Assembly (NCBI GenBank): GCA_018894105.1
Contig: CM032124.1
Location: 37,358,277-37,422,276, forward strand
Reading direction: 5' to 3'
DNA length: 64,000 bases
DNA from: Jacaranda mimosifolia
Lineage: Eukaryota > Streptophyta > Magnoliopsida > Lamiales > Bignoniaceae
The position numbers and the translations under genes are program-made. The notes below the pieces were generated by a model that was not told where the DNA came from, made no database searches, and saw only the letters and a program-made list of their open reading frames with translations. This document shows, one piece after another, positions 26,101 through 42,419 of this stretch. The stretch's first letter is position 1, and the number at the start of each line of letters is the position of its first letter.

Positions 26101-29100
26101 TCAAACTCCCTAATAACTTGGGTTTCTTTCCCTAATTATGGTCTAGCCACACAGGCAAACTGTCAGACTGTTTGGTTCAGAGAGGGGAAAAGGTAGAACT
26201 TTACTGGCAAGTTGTTTGAATGACCTGGAGGAAAGTAAATCTCTAATACTTACACTTATTTGGTATCAGTTATCACAGAAACAAGCAGAGAATGTTAGGT
26301 ATTTTTATTTTAATGATTCGCCCTTTTTTTAGAGGACAAGGATTGTAAATAAAAACAGAAAGAGGATGGTATGCTTTTGAGCCTCATTTCCAGCCAAATT
26401 TGGACGATAATCAGCATTGGGCATGAGGGGGTCCCATATCCCTTTTGTTTTACTTATGCTCCGATTCTTCCCTCTAACCAAACGAGTGAAGTTTCTTTAG
26501 GCATCAATTTATACTAACACTCCCCTGATAGCTCCACTTTAACCCTCAACCAAACCAAGACCTAACATGAACAAATTTTCATCAAAGGTCATTCAACTTC
26601 AACCAAGCAGTACTCTCATGTCAAGATATGTGCTGCTACTTCAACACCACATGTTATAAGAGATTAGTGATGACTAATTGTATTTGTGACAGAATAAAGT
26701 ATGAAACACCAACAATTATTTGATACGACGGATAATAATGACCTTACGATTCTCCAAGAAAGCAGATGAGCGTGTTTAGATTACCTCAATATCTGTACTT
26801 GAATGCAGAAAAAGTTCTCCTGCCTCAATATGCAGGCGGTCAGCTCTATTTCCAATTTGCTCAACACTCTGCCACCAAAAAGAGTAAATGCCAATGGGGA
26901 AAAAGGAAAAAGATTCAGAAATATTTTACATCCTCACAATAGTCGGATCACATAAGTTAGTGACAGAGGCATATAAAGCACCAGGATAAAATAAGTACGG
27001 TACTGGCAAAAGAACTTGAACAGATATTTCCACATCAGGGCAAGATGTTGGGCGGCACGAGTCCAGCCTCTAGAAACAAGAAAATCCATTTTCCAAGTTA
27101 TAGGAAGCAGCATGTGCCCTGTGAGAAGACATACCTCTTCTCCAGATACATATATAACTCGAGCTGGATCATCTGCATCATTCCCTTCTGCTATCAATGC
27201 AGCAATCTTCCATTCAAAAAGTAAAATATGATGTCAAATATATTCCAGAGAGTACTATTAAATGTCAAAGCAAATTTCCTGAAATAGTATTATATGAGTG
27301 AACAAGTATCAAAGGCCATTAACAATTGTAATACCTGCAGCAATAGTGTGCTTTTACCAACACCAGGATCTCCCCCCACTAATACTAGAGAACCTGTAAA
27401 ACAAATAACCATTAAATATTCAAAATGCACCAAAATGGATAAAAGCTTTTAGGTAAAGAGAAAGAGATGTAGAGGAAGTCCAAAAAAAGCAACATCAAGA
27501 AGAAGATTAGTAGCATGTGAAAGATCACTCCGAAATAAGGATGGATGATCAGAGTGCTCTGTGTGTATATATATAACAAAGATAATGTTACATTCAAAAA
27601 ATTTTAAATAATCACCAATGGCCAAAACATAGAGTTTCTTAATTATTCATACTTCAGTTTGCTCTAGATATTTTATCATTTATCTGCTAAAAACACATAT
27701 TTTAAGATATAATTAACTCAAAAGAATCTAAATTATCACATAGAGATGGTTACATATATATTAACATTACAATGTGCTACAACATAAGATCATTTGTTCA
27801 ACTCCTTCAGTTAATTCTCAACTTGTAATCTCATTTGATTTTTATGGTTTTGACTCATTCTAATTGGACATGAGATAATAAAGATGTTATGGAAGATACA
27901 GAACTAAAAGAAGTGATTTGAAAAGCTTTAAAATAGATTTCATATTTTCATTTTTTAACTTTAGTTTGACCCAGTTCTTTTATAAAACATCATGCAAGTA
28001 CCCATTGTATTGAAAACAGATTATGTACTTCGCTAGCAGTATCACTTCTTTTTTTTCCTTTCAATTTTTGGATGCTCCCTGGCCACGTTCCAAGCCGTAT
28101 GGGTATGAACACTGCATAAGACCATTTTTAGGGATATCCGATCATAGCACTTGTTAGATTAATAAGCTTAACATTACCGAAGACCAATGATATATCCAAG
28201 TTTAGCAATTCCCATCTAGATTCAGCTGTTGCAAGTTGCCCACCCTATTTAAAGCCATAAAGGCAATGCCGCCACTTAGAATTAATCAAAAGGCTGTTGA
28301 CTTGTTAACATGTCAAAATCAGGAGCTAGGTGGATATATAAGCTTGCCGGACTCACACTTGTACCATGAAGAACGCCTTTTGTGGAAAAGAAAACAGAAT
28401 ACCTGGGACTAAACCGCCACCAAGAACCCTCTCCACTTCAGCCCCAAACAGTCCAGGCCTATATACAAAAAGTAGAGAAAATGTAGTTAATTCCTATAGA
28501 ATTAAATCAAATCATAGAGACAATGATGAATATCACAAATTAATAAAAATCAATCATAAATCCTACCATAGCACAAAAGAATACTGATCCAGCAAAAGCT
28601 TAATTGCACAACAGGTAAACATATAGTAAGCATGTACCAGTAACACAGAGTAGTATATAGCACTACAGAAGACACATTTGAAGACAAATGTAACACAATA
28701 GGACCCGCTACTATACAGGAACTAAAACTAATATTTTAGGCAGAATCTTATTCTCTACTTACAAAGGTATTCGCCAATTCAACTGGTCAATATTACCACA
28801 CACATCAGTCAACTTGATAGGGGTTGGAGCACCCGCCTGCTTTGGCAGCCAGGATCTAGCCACATTCTCAGACACCTGCACCCCGCTCACTTTCCGGTCC
28901 GAATTCTCGACGGTGAACCGCTTCATGGTGCCTACTTGCCCACACTGCTTACACGTGCCCCACCACTGCCCATCCGAATACCCGCAACTCTCACAAACAT
29001 GAACACTCCTACTCTTTCCCTTCCTCCTAATGCTGCTGCTAACACGGCTGCTCCCTATGACATCTCCGTATACTCTGCTACCCACTTCGATGCTAGACGG

Positions 29101-29460
29101 GTTTTCAGCTTTTTCAACAACAGGATCGGGCTCTTTGCTGCCGTTATTTTCTCTCTTGGTAACGACACGGCCAGTGGCGGGGTCGTAAACAGTCTGAACG
29201 GTGGGGGTTTCTCGAGAAGGCGAGTCGACGGGGGGCGGCGGCGAGTTGGGGAAAGCGGACCAGCTGGATCCAATGGACTCATTAGCGGTGGTGGAGGAGG
29301 GGAATCGGGGATGGGGAGTGGAGTGGAATTTTTTAGGGAATCCAGGGTAATTACGGGATCTGCAGCTCGTGATGACGGGGTTAAGGCTTTGGAAGGACAG
29401 AGTTCGGAGGGTTTTGCAGACGTAGAGCGATCGAAATGCACGCATGTCCGAAGCTTGCAT
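20122..29460 (-). CDS. RADA: Organellar DNA repair/branch-migration protein RADA, 628 aa
   Basis: Plant homolog of bacterial RadA/Sms, an ATPase driving branch migration in recombination; in Arabidopsis RADA works on organellar DNA. Fifteen exons, all on the minus strand: 29460-28763, 28458-28403, 27393-27335, 27206-27135, 26868-26785, 25991-25884, 24055-23993, 23880-23800, 22948-22883, 22438-22283, 21905-21828, 21581-21543, 21064-20982, 20567-20495, 20292-20122; sum 1887 nt. Residues 1-150 are a Ser/Pro-rich leader suited to organelle targeting. A four-cysteine zinc finger is at C156/C159/C170/C173, Walker [10 protein letters not shown] with K265, Walker B ALVID near 340, the RadA signature KNRFG at about 421-425, and a C-terminal Lon-like domain ([22 protein letters not shown]). 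Intron 13 uses a GC donor (AG|GCATGG). Intron 6 holds two abutting MITEs. No key residue is missing. Confidence 0.95.
24154..24561. mobile_element. PIF/Harbinger-like MITE, 408 bp, in a RADA intron
   Basis: Left end GGGCTTTTTTGTTTACA, right end TTGGCAACCAAACAAAGCC, flanked by TTA at 24151-24153 and 24562-24564. Lies in RADA intron 6 (24056-25883). Interior is related to the elements at 11439 and 31810 (motifs such as TTGGGGAATGTG). Confidence 0.85.
24565..25623. mobile_element. PIF/Harbinger-like element, 1059 bp, abutting the previous one
   Basis: Termini AGCTGTGTTCACTTGCATTT and AAATGCAAGTGAACACAGCC are inverted repeats differing only at the first base. Flanked by TTA at 24562-24564 and 25624-25626, so the left TTA is shared with the neighbouring MITE. 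No transposase frame. The right 300 bases resemble the arms of the inverted repeat at 6663-8923. Confidence 0.88.
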
Positions 29461-29529
29461 CCGACAGATGAAAATGGGTTATTCAAATTTGGGATTAGGG
29501 TTTACGAAGGGTTTTTGCTTCGCTAAATA

Positions 29530-30379
29530 CCCGGGAAATTCGAAAACAGTGATGATTTTGTAAGAAAAATACAAAAATCTAAAGAAAAAAGAGAAATTAT
29601 CGGATTGAATTCCCCAGTAATTTCTTGTGCATTTTCTGAGTTGTTCTAAGTTAATTTAATCGTTGATTTTATTGGATGGAAGACTACTCAATTGAGTCTC
29701 ATCGTCAAATGAATAACATCTTTACAAGTAAATGCATCAGAAATATATTTTAAGATTATCTCCCGACATAATTTATCTTATTGCCTTCAAATATTAATTT
29801 GTTTTCAATTTACATATAAGTGCACCAATAATTTATTAGAATTCAAATTTTTAAGACAATTCTACTAGAAATGTAAATTTAGTTGAGTCGGCTAAGCTCA
29901 AACTGTTTCAAATTCGATCTCTATTTTAAACAGATCTCGAACCGTTTGTATTTAAGTTATAAATTCAAAAGCTAACTCGCATGTTGGTACATAATTGAAT
30001 AATATTTTATATTTTTTAATAAATATATATTTTTATTTTTATTATTTTATTTTGAGTTTTCAGTTGTTTACAACTTACTTGATAATTCGAACTTAATCGA
30101 GAGGGAGTCAAGGTAAGCTTGAATTTTTATTGAGTCGAGCTTGAACTTAAAATATTAGGCTCATCGAGCTCGCATCGAAAAATTTATTCTAAACTCCGCT
30201 CGATATAACTTGACTAGACCCTCAAATATGATTGGACCAATTAATCATTCAACCAAATACTATTTTTTAATGTACAAGTTTTTTGCTGGATAAACTCCAA
30301 CACCCTTACTTTTTTTAAGGTGGTTTTAGGATACAAATTCAAATTAATTTGATCCTAACTTCCATTTGCCTGATCCTTA
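29530..30379. other. Intergenic DNA upstream of RADA
   Basis: Begins with the RADA promoter region, no obvious TATA box. About 29880-30230 is enriched in GAGTTCGAGC-like and CTCGA motifs reminiscent of old transposon ends, but no termini could be paired. Confidence 0.45.
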
Positions 30380-30727
30380 GAGCGTGTTTGGTTGAACTTA
30401 TAAGCTCCTAAACATCTTATAAGTTGATAAAAAGTGTTTGACAATTTTTTATTAAAAAAAGCTTATAAAATCATAAAATAAGATGTCACGAGCTTATGAG
30501 CTTTTTTAGAAAAAGTAAGAAAATCCTAACTTGTTTTTAAGATCCTAACAAACTCCTTTATTTTTAATTATTTTAATTACAAAATTATCATTATTAATAT
30601 CTTATAAGCTCCAAAATATTATTTTATCCAAACACTTCACATTTTACTTTAAAAATAAAATATAACATCTTATAAGATCTAAAAATATCTTATAAGATAT
30701 TTTAAATAAGTTCAGCCGAACACACTC
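30380..30727. mobile_element. PIF/Harbinger-like MITE, 348 bp
   Basis: Left end GAGCGTGTTTGGTTGAACTT, right end AAGTTCAGCCGAACACACTC, flanked by TTA at 30377-30379 and 30728-30730. Same family as 3125-3509 and 60467-60836. Confidence 0.88.
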
Positions 30728-30730
30728 TTA

Positions 30731-31806
30731 ATTAGGAGAACTCCGACGAATGGTTTGGATTGAAAATTTCCACTACATTGATACCAGCTTCTGGAACTTA
30801 GATTTGGAGCTGGCATGCATGTGAACTCAACTACTATATCTGTATTATCATGGACTTAATTGGGATGTGACCTTTGTTTTATGGGTTTCAAATGTTGCAA
30901 TCTTGTTGTATATGCTTAATGTACGTGGGCGCTTATGCTTCTCTATTTTTTGAGATTTTTCTTGGCTGCAGCATTTAACAAAACAAACAAATATTTAATG
31001 GAGAACATAAGACAATTCAATTTGTACTAAAAATTGTTGAGTAATCACTTGCATTAATAACGAATTGCTAGTGACATATTGAATTGAGATGGGGATAATG
31101 TAAAGTCTTATAGCTCTTATAAGTTGGGCTAAACACGTGTTACAATGACAATTATAATGTAAGGGTATAGGGCGAAGCGAATTTGGTAAACATCTTAGTT
31201 CAAATTGTTTCTTTGCAACTCAAAAATATAAAGTTGGAATTGTTAGTAATCGCAAAACTAAAGTGTAGTATCCATCTAAAAATAAATTGAAAGATGGGTA
31301 CTTATTGCCCGTTAGTTTTTATTTTCTGCACTCATTTTCATTTTCTGCTAAAAATAAAAATAAAGGGCCATCAACTTCTCTCCCATTTTCACAGATATTT
31401 TCATTCTCAAAATATTCTTCTGGACAAATTCTTAGACTCTTTCTTCATTTTCACTTTTCATTTTATCCTATTTACATTTGCATGATTTTTAGTACCAAAA
31501 CACAATATTTTTTTTTTAAATACAACTCATTTTCAACCCCACATAATCACTATATTTTAAACAAAATATCCAAACAATAATTCATTTTCAAAAATATATT
31601 TATAACCAACTTTTCATTATTTTTTTTTAGCAGAAAATGAAAATGCCTCCAAAAAATAAATCCAAACAGCCTCTTAATATGTTGAGGGTTAATAATCAAA
31701 GGGTGCCTTTCATGGGAACGGATGAACACGAGTAGTTGGAAAAGCAGCTTTCTCAAAAGCAATCAATACAAGAATTGATGAATTGGTAGAGTCTGAGGTA
31801 AACAAC
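30731..31806. other. Intergenic DNA
   Basis: No gene. About 31300-31670 has many TTTTCATTTTC motifs on one half and the inverse on the other, suggesting another decayed MITE without readable ends. Confidence 0.45.
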
Positions 31807-31809
31807 TAA

Positions 31810-32218
31810 GGCCTTGTTTGGTTGCAAACTCTCCATTTATTCTTCAACTCTCAAAACTTAAACAAACAAACACTACATATTTTCCAATTCTACTTCCAAA
31901 ATACAAAATTTATTCCCAAAAAATCCACATCATTTCCCAAGACACCTCACATTCTTTCATTATTATAAGTATATACACATACTACCACTCATATAATTTA
32001 TATATACATATATAAATAATTTTAAAATATTTATTTCACCCTACAAACCCAACAAAAAGTCATTGATGTGACATTTTGTTCCCTCAAAACACAAACAAAC
32101 CAACTATTTTCTTCCAAAATACAAACAAACAATTATCACATTCCCCAACTCCACTACCCAAATTCCATTCTCCCAAAATATTTTGGGAGAATGCCCTAAT
32201 TCACAACCAACCAAAGCC
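31810..32218. mobile_element. Tourist-like MITE, 409 bp
   Basis: Left end GGCCTTGTTTGGTTGCAAAC, right end TTCACAACCAACCAAAGCC, flanked by TAA at 31807-31809 and 32219-32221. Confidence 0.88.
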
Positions 32219-32221
32219 TAA

Positions 32222-33925
32222 AACAATTTGTAGACAAATAAAAATATTCAAAGTGATATGGATAATACAAAGCATAACTTAAAAATACTAAATGCTTGAC
32301 TATATGAGCCAAATAAAACTCACATATCCAACTCTCAAATTATATTTTAGATGTATAATCAAAATTTTGATTTTATCTGAAATAAATGTTTTAAAATACT
32401 ATGTTTATCATCATGAGCAAAGAGAGGAAATCAAGAAAATACTATACAAGCAAGTCCTCTAATTGGGAATTCAACGAAATTCTTAATTAATTTATTGTCT
32501 AAGGCCATGATTAAGACAAGGTGGAAATGCCAAGAAAAGTTTTTCAATAGTGAATTTAATTATTTGTTGTCCATGTCTATCAGTCTCTCGTCATGTCACA
32601 GTACTCCCTCCGGTTGGATTTGAATTTTCTGGTTGCCTACTTAAATTATCTCATTCTTTAGCTAGCTTGTTACATCAACTTTTTGATAATTTTAATATTA
32701 TAAAATTTGAAAGTATGACATAGTCATTATATTTAATATTATTTAACTAACGAAAATTAACTGAATTATTCAATATTTTATTTAAAAATAAAATAATTAG
32801 CCCATTTGATTTTATTTCCAAACACATTTTTTCCATTTTCTACTATTCTACAAATAGAAATTATTATTTTTTAGAAATTTTCACTCAATATAATCTTCAT
32901 TTTCATTTTTAAAATATATTCTCCAATAATCTATATATCTTTTTTTAATAATTTATATATATTCTCTATCTATTTCATTATTTCTATTTCTCTTTACCTA
33001 CGATCTATTAAAACCAACATAATCATTACATTTTCAAATATTTCATCCAAATATATTTTTATTTCTATATCACATCACATAACTAATTCTCACAATTTTA
33101 AAAATAATAAAAATAAAAATTGAAAATAAAAATAAATTTATTATACACTATTGGACTTCAATACCTCCAAGAAAAATAACTAGTTTTTTTTTTTTTTTTT
33201 GTTGGGTACTAAGAAAGAAGATACCATTGCACATCGGAAAGAACTACATCAAATAAATATGTAGGAATGTAATTTTTCTATATAACAGATTCAAACCCTG
33301 AATAGTTAAAGTTTATACGTATTAGGTTTGATAATTTCAAATTAAAATTATGAGTAAGGAGAAAAAATGAAAAAAAAAAATCAATTATTTTATTGCACAA
33401 AAAGAATATTGCTTAAGTGTTACATAAGACAAATATTTGATCGCCATTGCCTTTGGTTATGGGCCAAACCCATTTCAAAATAAGAAGGTGCATGTTAAAG
33501 CCACCCACCCCAGAATAATTTACTAAGGTTGCTGCTAAGCAACTGTTTCGACTTTTTAATGCTTCGGCTGATTAATGAAAGCTAAAGGAACACTTAAACA
33601 GATTCAAATCAAATACTATATCTGAAAAGGAACAACTGTTTCAAATCAAACCAAGTTGGTCCAAGTTCACCATATTCAATGCAGAAGCAGATTTCTTGTT
33701 TCATCGGTAAGTCCCCGTAATTTTTCTCTTTTTGGCTGATTCTTTGCGATTCTTGAATTTGACCAAAAGTGTGTTTCAGAATTGAGATTTCCTGCTTTTT
33801 CTGAGATGGGTTTTTGCTTTTCAGATGGAGGATGATGAGGAAGAAGAGGGGGTTTAGGTCATATGTAGCATATGATCTTGTGTGTATATTTGTGTGAATA
33901 GTTGAAAATTTGTAGTTTGAGCTTT
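32222..33925. other. Intergenic DNA with a degenerate MITE
   Basis: From about 32795 (CATTTGATTTTATTTCCAAA) to about 33150 (AAATTGAAAATAAAAATAAA) lies an AT-rich repeat also seen at 47636-48040 and starting at 63826; ends are not sharp. A T-run lies at 33185-33200. The right end is the presumed promoter and leader of the next gene. Confidence 0.45.
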
Positions 33926-33929
33926 GAAA

Positions 33930-36584
33930 ATGGTGAAAGAGAAAAAGGAGAGCCCCATAAGCCCCGTGCTTTTGAAATTTGGGGTGGCGTTGGCTTTTTC
34001 TCTTGGTGGGATTGTTTATACCTTTTTCAGAAGCCAAAGAATTAAGCCCTCTAAACCCAAACCTTCACTGGGTAGTCCAGGCTTGTTTTTCTTTTCTGAA
34101 AATTCTAATTTCTTGTTCGGAAAATTGATATTTCCCCCCCTTTTTATTTATATGTATGTGATGCATGTTTGTTTGATGTGCAGGTAAGGGCAGTCATGCT
34201 GATTCAAGAGGGGAAAGTGGTGAGCTTGGGGGTGATGGTCGAGCTTTGCAGGTATCATCCAACCTTCTGCAATTCTGCTCCAGATAATTATACATGATAA
34301 TCAGATTCTTTTTTGAATTATATTTTCTTATTCTTAACTTATAGATATAGTTTTAATCATAGTTAATACCTTAGAGATTAGTTCCTTTTTGGAAGTATTG
34401 ATGAATTCTGAGTTGATTCTCATCTTGCTGATTGAAAAATTATTTTCCTGGATAAATGGGGTGACGGATGAGAGTAATCAGATTTGGTAGTTTTGATTTG
34501 ATTATGTACTGTGTTTAAAGTTATTTTTTCACAACTATGCACTCTCATAGAAAACATTGGAGCTAAAGAAGACACTCGTTTCCCTAGTGAAAAGTTCAAG
34601 TGAAACGTGCAGAAAGTTGGAAATGAGAAACTTGGATTTTTGATCCATCTGAACTTTAACCTTCTCTATGGTTTTCTCATCATTATGAGTTTTTGTTGCC
34701 ATCTAAAGATGTAGATGTTGCTTCTTCCCATATCACTACCACGGCAATTTTCCAAAATTAGTTTAACAAGCTGATTGATTTCTAAGTTATGTTAGTGCTC
34801 TTTCCTGTTTGGTTGATTAAGGTAACAGCTAACTTTCCTGTTTTGAAATAGATATCGTTCTCTTCTTTGCAGCATTTATCTCTTCCAAGAGTTTCGTCTC
34901 GGAATTCCACCAATGGAGATGGAGATGGTTTTCTCTTACATGAGTTTAGTCAGTTCACAAGAGAATGCGATATGGCTGTCACAACCAATGATATTTCTCC
35001 TAGGAAGAATGGCCAACCCTCAGTTTCCCATGTAGAACATGAAGAACAGAACAGAGAGATTAGGAGCCTAAGAAGTAAGGTCAAAATTCTTGAAGAAAGG
35101 GAGAGGATGCTGGAGGTTCAATTGCTTGAGTATTATGGCCTTAAAGAGCAGGAAACTGCAGTCATGGAGCTCCAGAACCGGCTAAGATTAAACAACATGG
35201 AGGCTAAACTTTATAACCTTAAGATTGAGTCGTTGCAGTCGGATAACAGAAGATTACAGGCACAGGTGGCTGATTATGCAGAAGTTGTGGCCGAGCTTGA
35301 AGCTGCAAAAGCCAAGATAAAACTGCTAAGGCAAAAACTTAGGTCCGATGCCGAACAGAATAGGGAGCAAATCCTAAACCTTAAAGAAAGAGTGATGAAG
35401 CTGCAGGACCAGGGAAAAAAGGCTGTTGAAATTGATCTAGATGTGGAAATCCAGCTACAGAAATTGAAGGAACTGGAGGAGGAGTTAAACGAGATGAAGA
35501 AGTCAAACGACTCTCTGAAGCTGGAGAACTCTGAGTTGGCTTGGAAATTGGAGCATGCAGAAATTCTTGCTACATCTTCTTTAGACAATGAAGAGGTAAT
35601 TCTTTGTTTATGTTTCTTTGTTTTCATTTATTCATCAATGTGTTACGAGTGTTCTGCGAATTAAATGGGATGTTATATCGTATTTTGAATCAGATACAAG
35701 CACTTAAACAAGAGAGTCAGCTTTTAAGACAGGAAAACGAGGATTTAAGAAAGGAAATTGAGCAACTCCAAGCTGGTCGGTGCACAGATATCGAACAGCT
35801 TGTCTACCTCCGATGGATAAATGCCTGCTTGCGCTATGAAATGAGAAACTATCAGCCGGGCCCAGGCAAAACCATCGCTAGAGACCTCAGCAAAACATTA
35901 AGCCCCAAGTCAGAAGAGAAAGCCAAACAGCTCATACTTGAATATGCAAAGAAAGAAGGCTCCGGGGACAAGGGGATGAATATCATCGATTTTGATCCCG
36001 ACCAGTGGTCCACTTCCCAGGCTTCTTATTTTACGGACTCTGGTGAACCTGATGATTTGCCCACTGATAATTTGCCAGCTAACAAAACGAACCATTCAAG
36101 CAAAACAACAGTCTTTGCCAAGTTGATGAAGCTATGGAGAGGAAAAGACAAAGACAGTCACAATCATGTTCAGACACCAACCTCACCCCTGGAAAGAACT
36201 GTGTCTGTGGATGACAGTGTAAGTAGATATTCTAGTACTTCTCATTCATTTGGTATAGATGCTGGAGCAGACGGTCTGATCAAGACAACAAGAACTTCAT
36301 CTGGGAGTTCTTCTAGACCTTCTTTCGATCTCCAGGGATCACACTCAAGAGGTCAAAAGAGTACTGACCATTCACGAAGAACCAGTGATGATGGTTCCCT
36401 GAGCATATTCAGAAGAATCGACTCCATAACAGGATACAATGATAATTCATCCCCAGCCATTCAGCCTCATCAAGATGCTCAAAATGCAGCAAAAATAGAA
36501 TTGTTGAAATATGCTGAGGCCCTGAAGAACTCTCGTGTGAAATCATCATTTCATCGGAGATCAACTTCACTTAGCTTTTTTTGA
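33930..36584 (+). CDS. CHUP1-like coiled-coil, actin-associated protein (AR791/At1g52080-like), 607 aa
   Basis: Member of the plant CHUP1/IPGA1 coiled-coil family, whose members link organelle membranes or microtubules to actin. Exons 33930-34071, 34184-34251, 34873-35595 and 35694-36584 total 1824 nt with GT-AG borders. Start chosen at the ATG giving MVKEKKESPISP. Residues 13-35 (LLKFGVALAFSLGGIVYTFF) are a hydrophobic N-terminal anchor, as in CHUP1. A long coiled coil runs from about 115 to 360 (leucine/glutamate heptads). The block CTDIEQLVYLRWINACLRYE is the conserved family signature. The C-terminal half is Ser-rich and low-complexity, ending in a conserved HRRSTSLSFF tail. The proline-rich actin-binding stretch of CHUP1 is absent, so it is a CHUP1 relative rather than CHUP1. 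In Arabidopsis, from memory, At1g52080 lies close to the ABO5 gene, which would fit local synteny. Confidence 0.88.
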
Positions 36585-36589
36585 CGTCT

Positions 36590-40297
<3,708 letters not shown>

Positions 40298-40299
40298 AT

Positions 40300-40960
40300 T
40301 TTATCCAAATTTCAGTTTGTACACTTCTGATTTTAGATGACTGAATACTGCCTGCCTTCTTTGTTTCTCTTGGAAGACTGAATATGCAGCAAGTGGTAAT
40401 AGACTGCAGTTGGAAATGAAAGTATGATACCTCATGGTGCTGAAGTCCCCAAGATCGTCAGCAGAGAATTTGAGTGGTTTCAACTTTATAATTCAGTCTC
40501 AAAGAAAACCAAAACATTCCTTTTATTTCTGGATTATTCCAGCATTTTCCATATACAGCAACTTTACATGTAAATAGCAATGTCTTGTAACAAGGTTGTT
40601 TCTGAACTAGGGAATCAATTTCTTACCTGTTCAACACAAGATGGACTTATAAGACAACATAGAATGATTTGTGCTTGAGATAAACTTGTGAAGTACTTTG
40701 GATTTTCCTATCCTTGTATTCTTTTCCATGAAGAGGGTTGCGAAGCTGTTTGTTGTTCAATTAGAGATTTGCAGCTGCGATTTATAAGTTTTCAACTATT
40801 TCAATATATGGTTTCCTTTATCAGGGCAAGAAATTACCAATACATGACAAGCTTACAATGTAAAAGGACAAATTCAAGTAACAGAAAAAGAACAAACAAA
40901 GTGAGTAACTATTAAAGTAACACCCTTGAGACCTTATACTGTTGTACAGACGGCAATAGC
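40300..40960. other. Convergent 3' regions of PABP and GDSL genes
   Basis: Probable 3' UTRs of the two genes, which point towards each other. No further gene seen. Confidence 0.5.
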
Positions 40961-40965
40961 TCTGA

Positions 40966-42350
40966 TCATGAAATGAGGCCGATGCCTTGAATGATCAAAC
41001 TGTCGGCAAGAATTTGGTTAGCCGCCTGAGATGGATGCACACTGTCCCAGAAAACATACTCAGTCGCATTGCTGCAAGTGCCAATCGACTTTGGATTGCA
41101 CAATAATGAAGTTGTCTCCACAGTTCCTGTGCCACAGCAGCCCCTTGTTGCTTCTGTAAAGCCTGCAAGTATTCGAGTTTCTTAAGGTTATGAGCTGAGG
41201 ACAACTTATATTAAGTTTTTAAGAAGACAGTAATTTGGATATACCGTTTTTCTTAGGATCTGCAACGATGTCGTATAGGGGCTTGAAGACATCAAGAACG
41301 ACAATCCTGAGATCCGGAAGCTGCTTCTGCAGCTGCGTAGTGGCTGAGTTGATCTTCTTGTTGAATTGTTGAGCGTCGGTGTTGATTCTAGAAACACATC
41401 CACTTTCATGGAAGCCGAATAGAGTTCTTGCTGCAGGAAGACAACCTAATGGTGGAAGTGAGGTAACCCCAATTCTTCTAGCTCCAAGCCCATATAAGTT
41501 CTGTCCCAAATGAAGACAAATAAGATGCATAAAACTTCAATCTTTTAAAAGGATCTTGAATATATAAAAGAACAGAAATATTACCTTGATAAAACTTGTG
41601 AAGATGCCGACAAGGTATGAGGAATATTGATCAGGAGTATAGGCTTTGTTGAGGAAAGGATTAACATAGTAATTCTGGATAAAATCACTGCTGCCAGCTG
41701 ACACTAAGTACAATGCTTCCTTTATAATAGTTGCTGCCTGATTACTGCCTGCTACCTTTGCTAGCTTCCCTTGGTACTCCTTATAATACTCTAACTGTTG
41801 TGACAAAGGAATTACATGCTGCAAGAAAACACAAAACAAACAGAGAACTTAGCGAAAATTTCATCTGTTTTAAGCCAATGCATCTTTTTATTCTTACACT
41901 TAGAAGGGATGTGTGTTCATCATATCCAGCACCAGCAGAAGCAAAGTTGGTTCCTAACAGAAGGTTCTTCCCTGATGCTTGTGGGCTAAGATAAGCTGGG
42001 GCGAAAGCCGTAAATCCCAGAGTCTCAGCTGCAAAAAACAACTGAATTCTTTAGCTCATAATGTGATAAACTAAAATTCTTGATCCTTAGGGGTAAAAAA
42101 CAACCGAATTACCTGTAATATCAGTGGCTAGTTTTCCATTACAGAATCTTCCAGTAGGTTCTTGATTCTTGAAATCCCTTCCATAAGGAGGATAATTTGC
42201 TTTGAATATAGTGCTTATATAGTCATTGTTTCCCACATCGACAACAGAGTCCCCGAATGTGATTATTGCAGGGACTAATGTGACTCCTTGGGAGTTGACA
42301 GAACTACAGAAGATGGCTACTGCCAATGTATATACTAAAAGAACTTCCAT
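40966..42350 (-). CDS. GDSL esterase/lipase, APG-like, 351 aa
   Basis: Secreted SGNH-fold esterase/lipase. Exons 42350-42113, 42028-41898, 41818-41585, 41500-41245 and 41162-40966 total 1056 nt. Residues 1-20 form a signal peptide (ending SSVNS). Block I is ITFGDSVVDVGNND with catalytic Ser35; block II is GTNFASAGAG; block III reads SAGSSDFIQNYYVNP, with Ser in place of the usual Asn of GxND, a change I recall as common in APG-type members; block V is WDSVHPSQ with the Asp and His near 326 and 329. GCCGTG and CSNATEYVFWD are typical of the subfamily. Exon 5 acceptor was set at TTGCAG|GCTTTACAG because it restores the conserved NGF before EATRGCC; a second AG eight bases on would delete three residues if used in frame. 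Substrate unknown. Confidence 0.92.
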
Positions 42351-42402
42351 TTTCTTTACTCAGAAAACCTGAATTTTCAAGGTTTCTTTTGATAACAGAG
42401 CT

Positions 42403-42410
42403 ATATATAT
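42403..42410 (-). promoter_or_regulatory. Candidate TATA box of the GDSL gene
   Basis: TATATATA about 55 bases upstream of the ATG at 42350; the leader would be short. Confidence 0.55.
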
Positions 42411-42419
42411 TTGGGGGTT

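Noticed and set aside
28936..29526. 196-aa plus-strand frame opposite RADA exon 1
   Set aside because: Antisense to a Ser/Pro-rich leader; the minus-strand reading carries the RadA zinc finger and joins to 14 further exons.
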